Shown here piece after piece: positions 59,741 through 64,000 of a stretch of DNA of 64,000 bases. How positions within the stretch are numbered: the first letter of the stretch is position 1; each line of letters opens with the position of its first letter. Under the pieces are notes generated by a model. That model saw only the letters and a list, made by a program, of their open reading frames with translations, was not told the DNA's origin and made no database searches. The position numbers and the translations under genes were made by a program. Source of the DNA: Cherax quadricarinatus. Taxonomy: Eukaryota; Arthropoda; Malacostraca; Decapoda; Parastacidae. The stretch lies in the NCBI RefSeq assembly GCF_038502225.1, contig NC_091307.1, forward strand, positions 23,169,288-23,233,287. Direction: 5' to 3'.

Positions 59741-59894
59741 ACACGTGTAATTTTACCTTATTCCTAGTAATAACCCTCGTATTGTAGATAGTCTTAATGA
59801 CCCTCGTGCAGTAGATAGTCTTTTTAGTATGATAATAAGATGTTTTCTATATTATAGAATAATAATAAGATATTATAACCTTTATATTATAATA

Positions 59895-60105
59895 ATAAGT
59901 AAAAGGACCTCAATGGAAATAAGTCACTCTGTCTGACTTTTTTGGGTTATCCCAGGTTCTCTACACATATGCAGCTATGTATGATAATCTATGTAACTGT
60001 ATTTGTGTATACCTGAATAAACTTACTTACTTACTTACCTAGGATAACCCCCCAAAAAGTCAAAGTGACTTATTTCCATTGGGGTCTTTGAGTTACAGGT
60101 GCAGT
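59895..60105. repeat. Head-on pair of SINE/LINE 3' ends
   Basis: 59895-60033 (+) ends gtatacctgaataaacttac and (TTAC)n. From 60037 the minus-strand version begins (ctaggataaccccccaaaaa, then tgacttatttccattggggt). The two copies face each other at their tails. Confidence 0.55.
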
Positions 60106-60184
60106 GTGGATATATTTTTCATTGAGCTTATTTAAGTGAGACTCAAAAAAATAGTTGTTAAATGATCCCTCCAATGTTTAGTGC

Positions 60185-60450
60185 ATCCTATCACGCCCGC
60201 ATCAAGTCATACTGCATCTAGCCACGCTCCTATCAAGCCACGCCCCTATTAAGCCATACCTCATCTAGCCTCAGCCCCTATCAAGCCATACCCCATCGAG
60301 CCACGCCCCTATCAATCCATACCTCATCTAGCCACGACCCTATCAAACCATACCTCATCTAGCCACGACCCTATCAAGCCATACCTCATCTAGCCACAAT
60401 CCTATCAAGCCATATCCTATCCAACCACGTTCCTGTGAAGTCACTCCATC
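60185..60450 (+). repeat. Degenerate 31-bp tandem repeat
   Basis: Six to seven diverged units of ccatacctcatctagccacg plus accctatcaag; the edges become shorter and less regular. Confidence 0.75.
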
Positions 60451-60728
60451 ATGTTACTCTTTATTAAGCCTCGCCTCATTATGCCCCGCCCCATCAAGCC
60501 ATGCATCGTGCCCCCCCCCCCCACGTCAAACCAACCCCCTTTCCCTCTAGCCACAGCCAATCAAGAAACTGACCTATGGCACCATGGCTTTCGTTTTACA
60601 CTCGCTCAAACTCCCACCACTAGCCCATACCCACAGCACTGTTGACACACTGGTTTGGCAAAAAATAAATATAATAATGATCATATCACTTCCCCTTTAA
60701 GCTACAACGTTAATAATTCGAATACAGT

Positions 60729-60870
60729 CTACTCAAGGGAGATGCCTTGTTGCTGGTGATGGGCTCTGGATCTAAGGAACTAGACATCCTCTTGAACAGA
60801 ACCCAGATACCTCCCATTCCCCAGGCGCTATACGACCCACATGGGTTTAGCGTACACTAAGCCTGTACCG
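60729..60870 (+). repeat. (TAA)-tailed retroposon body copy
   Basis: gggagatgccttgttgctgg, tgggctctggatctaaggaa, cattccccaggcgctatacg and cacatgggtttagcg. The TAA tail is missing. Confidence 0.5.
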
Positions 60871-61159
60871 GGAGGTGTAAGCTCAGTGTATAGTTACTAA
60901 GAATTTAGTTTAATTCCTGTTTTTTTATGATTTGGGTATCATTGACTGGTGAACAGGTCATATGCAGCCTTAATAACACTATAGTCGATAGGCTTTAAGC
61001 CCAACTAAACAAGTACTAAAACGGAACCTAGTTACTTGGTTTGACTATTGGATTCTTTGGTACTTTACACATATATTACTATATACTACAATTGTAGAGT
61101 CTAAACTTGTGTAAGGATCCGAATCATCTAATTTAATCCTAATGAAGATTGTCTTCAGT

Positions 61160-61279
61160 AGGAAATAACAAGAACTGTAATGGAAATAAATAACTTTGCC
61201 TGACTTTTTTGGGGGGTTATCCTAGGTAATTAATACATATGTTCAACTATGTGAATAATTATGCTTATGTGTACCTGTA
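61160..61279 (+). repeat. SINE/LINE 3'-end fragment
   Basis: gtaatggaaataaataactt, gggggttatcctaggtaatt and gtgtacctgtacctg. It lies about 130 bp upstream of the POGLUT2/3 start codon, so it falls in the promoter or 5' UTR region. Confidence 0.6.
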
Positions 61280-61405
61280 CCTGCGACAGTTTGAGTGGTT
61301 CTTTACAAGTAGTGTAGTCTCCCCTGGGCCAGAGAGAAAATGTGTCCAACAGTCACATCCCACAACGAGTGTGAGGCTGCAAGACACTTTCAACAACAGT
61401 ATAAA

Positions 61406-61578
61406 ATGAAGGCGGGCGTTTTATTCTTTCTTAGTGTGCTGTGTCACGTAAATGGAGGAAGTGAATTAGAGGTTGACTTGAAGAAAACTAAAGTATATGG
61501 ACCAGGCTTACAACCAGATCAAATTGTGTACCCAGTACGATATTTCTTCATAGAGTTGTATGATATAGAAGGCAACAG
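61406..61578 (+). CDS. POGLUT2/3: Protein O-glucosyltransferase 2/3 (KDELC-type), exon with start codon
   Basis: The ATG at 61406 begins a signal peptide MKAGVLFFLSVLCHVNGG. The next residues SELEVDLKKTKVYGPGL and YPVRYFFIELYDIEGNR match, in layout and key residues, the N-terminal filamin-type domain of POGLUT2/POGLUT3 (KDELC1/2): a WGPGL-like motif, an ARYF-like motif and the aromatic/acidic strand after it. The exon ends in phase 2 at aacag|GTAGGA. These ER-lumen enzymes O-glucosylate EGF repeats, for example in Notch, via a C-terminal CAP10/GT90 domain; that domain lies outside the window. An in-frame upstream ATG at 61340 would add 22 residues before the signal peptide and is less likely. 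Confidence 0.8.
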
Positions 61579-63357
61579 GTAGGAGTCTTGGCACCTGTAA
61601 CAATACTGTATATAGATATATGATGAATTACATTGTTTAATCACAGTTTATTATTATGAATGGGACTTCAGTAGTTTTATTCATCACAAAGATGTATTGT
61701 TTGCAAGTAGAACATTAGAGTGTACTTACTGGTGTTAATGAACTACGTGGGCGTGGGTAAGGGACGCCTCAAGTGGATGTTCAAGCATCTTATATAATTT
61801 TTCACTTTTACAGTAGTTTTATATAGCAAGATGTGCAGAATTAGACCTGGGAACATGATTTTCCACTAGTTTAATAATCCTAGACGCTAGTTTAATCATG
61901 TCATTGATTCGAGGAATAAATAATGTATGGTTGATGATGGTGTCACGGTGGCCGTGGAAGGTAGTAATTCAACGTTGCTCCTCGGCCATGAAATATATTT
62001 TAAATTGTACAATATTGTGTGGATCACAATTTAACATCTACACAACATTATAATTTTGTGTAGATGTTCAAATGACTAAACACATCCACTTAAAATAAAA
62101 AAAGGCACAATACCGTGACTGGAACGTTACACATCCACTTAAAATAGTCGAACCTAACTTAACCCACTGGATGCTCTTGTGTGTTTAGCGCTTAGATTTG
62201 ATTATAACAATAATCATAGTAACTTAACCTTACTTAGCCATTGGTCTTTATTGTCATTAGCTGTGATTGGCCAGGTTGCAGTACTGAGTCTGACACCCCT
62301 CGTGAGATAAAATGTATATTTTCACGAATATCTCCCACCCAAGAAATATATTTAGTCTCATATGTTTATTTCGTTGTGTAGATAGCTTGTACATATCGTA
62401 AAATATAAAACATCCAATTTCCACTGAGGAACCTTCTTCATTTACACCAGCCACCGTGGCTCAATTTTTATTTAAGGACAAGGACCCCCAGTGGAAATAA
62501 GTCACTTAGTCTCACTCTTTTTTGGGTTATCCTAGGTAATTTACATACATACTGCTATATATGATAATTTATGCAACTATTTGTGTACCTGTACCTGAAT
62601 ACACTTGCTTATCTACTAAGCTTTGGGCACATAGCATGCATTTTCTATGTAGTTTTCTTGAGAACATACAGTTATGGGTTCATAAAAGTAAGATTATGTA
62701 GATTTAGTGTAGGGCTTGTATTCATTGGAGTCAAGGAGCTATTATCACTACTCATAATACTCCATAAACTAGCTTTTTTTCCATACTATTGTCAAGGTAC
62801 CACATAACACTGCATAACATAGCTTTTCCAACTTAATATACATATAAGTGTAGTGGCTCAGGATGTGATTTAAATCCCTAAGTATGTCTGTAGTAGTTTC
62901 CATCCATAGTGTAGCTCCCATCACCCACAGTATGGCTCACACTACCCTCTGCCTTCAGTGAGATACCCAACACCCTCCTTACATAGTAAGGCTCCTACCA
63001 CCCTACTCTCACAGTTAGACTCCCACCTCCCATAGTAAGGCTCCCATCACCCTTCTCCCTCAGTTAGTATCCTCTACCCTACTGGCAGGTGTTTGATTTC
63101 AGGTAGGGGAGAATAGTTACAAATCCTTGGATTAAGAGTCCTTTACCAGCATTAAAGTTACTCCTTGAAAGATTAAATAATTTAACAACATGTAATACTA
63201 GTTTTCCTTTAAGTTAATGATTTTATCTGTTCTTTTTATTAGTAAATTATAATTTATATGCTCTGTATTTTAACAGTATCTGGAACTAGGGGTAAAGTAG
63301 GACAGCAGTTTGTTTACTATATGGTTTAACTGATATGCATATATTTTTTAATGACAG
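61579..63357 (+). other. POGLUT2/3 intron 1
   Basis: 1,779 bp from GT at 61579 to AG at 63356-63357. It contains a CTTA-tail SINE end (62475-62606, +), a degenerate ~43-bp tandem region (about 62900-63080, tagtaaggctcccatcaccc units) and a minus-strand (TAA)-family trace (63103-63165). No internal gene is supported. Confidence 0.7.
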
Positions 63358-63477
63358 AATCCAAAAATCTGTTGGGAATTCCATTACTGTGCAGATAGAA
63401 GGAGAGACCAGTCATGGAATATACTGTCGAAAATGGACACAAGTTCTTGATCGATTTGATGGATCATATATTGCCAG
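63358..63477 (+). CDS. POGLUT2/3: POGLUT2/3, second coding exon
   Basis: A 120-bp exon after a poor-pyrimidine acceptor (tttttaatgacag) and before the donor gccag|GTAATG. The split Arg codon is completed in phase 2 on both sides, so the frame runs through. It encodes QKSVGNSITVQIEGETSHGI, then YCRKWTQVLDRFDGSYIAR. The VLDR(F/K)DGS(F/Y)I(V/A)RY-type strand is the hallmark of the filamin domain in POGLUT2/3. Together with the first exon this gives about 98 residues of the N-terminal domain. The remaining exons lie downstream of position 64000. Confidence 0.82.
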
Positions 63478-64000
63478 GTAATGCAATGTAATTTTCAGTT
63501 TATACTGTAGTAAATCAACTTTTAATACATTTTCCTCTTAAATCTGTGTGTACTCCTTGTAAGTCTATTTTTTATCTTGTACTCTTGTGATTATGGTACC
63601 TATTTGTAGTTAAAATAGTTATGTTCAAGTTTTCCGACTTTCAGAGTGTAATTTGTCATGTAAAATTTAAAATTTTTGTACTACATGCCTAGTCTTGGAA
63701 CCCAATCCATCAATTTACACCTAACAAATGCTTTTTAGTACTGTTGTCACATTTTTTTGTTTGCAGTTGTTGCATCTTTTTCTCCCTGCTGATGGTGTTA
63801 AAAAGATATTTTTTGTTTCCACTTATTCTTTATGTGGCTATCATTGGGATCCATATTGTAGCATGCATTGCTTTTACTGTTCATATTTAGATGTACACAA
63901 TGTACTGCTGATTACGTCTCCACTTCCTAATCACCAAATTATCACTTGAAACTAATAAAATCTTATTTGGGGTCAGTGATGAGGCATTGGTGAACAAGTT
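63478..64000 (+). other. POGLUT2/3 intron 2 (incomplete)
   Basis: AT-rich, no repeat family recognised and no further exon seen before the window ends. The short open frame at 63728-63949 is not supported. Confidence 0.6.

Overview
The window looks like nuclear DNA of a large, repeat-rich arthropod genome, most likely a decapod crustacean. No clear multi-gene coding block, operon or bacterial signal is present. Genes are split into small exons, and most of the rest is tandem arrays and retroelements: Ty3/Gypsy, BEL/Pao, several LINEs, a Penelope-like element, tRNA-derived SINEs, and MITEs sitting in TA microsatellites. The decapod assignment rests on the general look of these families and is an inference; no search was possible.

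Layout. 0-6 kb: a rearranged BEL/Pao element carrying a LINE fragment, then small retroposon and SINE pieces. 6.4-12.9 kb: an array of a 54-bp monomer with higher-order structure. 12.9-14.3 kb: a 25-bp CA-rich array. 14.5-16.8 kb: four ~388-bp MITE copies separated by (TA)n. 17.1-19.9 kb: two minus-strand exons of a probable secreted protein, with a 23/21-bp array in the intron between them. 20-23.3 kb: an RNase H LINE fragment, a (TG)n tract, a 165-bp palindrome and a Penelope-like remnant. 27-43.6 kb: a 29-bp satellite split by a 9.1-kb Gypsy element. 43.7-54.3 kb: a 21-bp array, SINEs and LINE fragments, a possible first exon of the secreted-protein gene at 48.8 kb, and a long LINE (49.5-52.4 kb). 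54.3-56.5 kb: a 41-bp array. 57.9-59.7 kb: another LINE. 61.4 kb to the end: the first two coding exons of a plus-strand POGLUT2/3 (KDELC) type ER protein O-glucosyltransferase gene, which runs off the window.

Host genes. Two are supported. The POGLUT2/3 5' exons are convincing: signal peptide, start of a filamin-type domain, and matching splice phases. The minus-strand gene is a new prediction: a 4-codon exon at 48.8 kb, a hydrophobic exon at 19.7 kb and a polyglutamine exon at 17.1-17.5 kb join in phase to give a secreted protein of about 175 residues. If correct, its ~29-kb first intron contains the Gypsy element and the 29-bp satellite. I do not recognise its family.

Other signals. A dispersed motif present about nine times has a four-base-pair stem whose sequence differs between copies while pairing is mostly kept, followed by GAAA or a close variant. 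This resembles the hammerhead-type modules known from Penelope-like elements, although the catalytic core is degenerate. Tandem arrays alone make up roughly 30% of the window.
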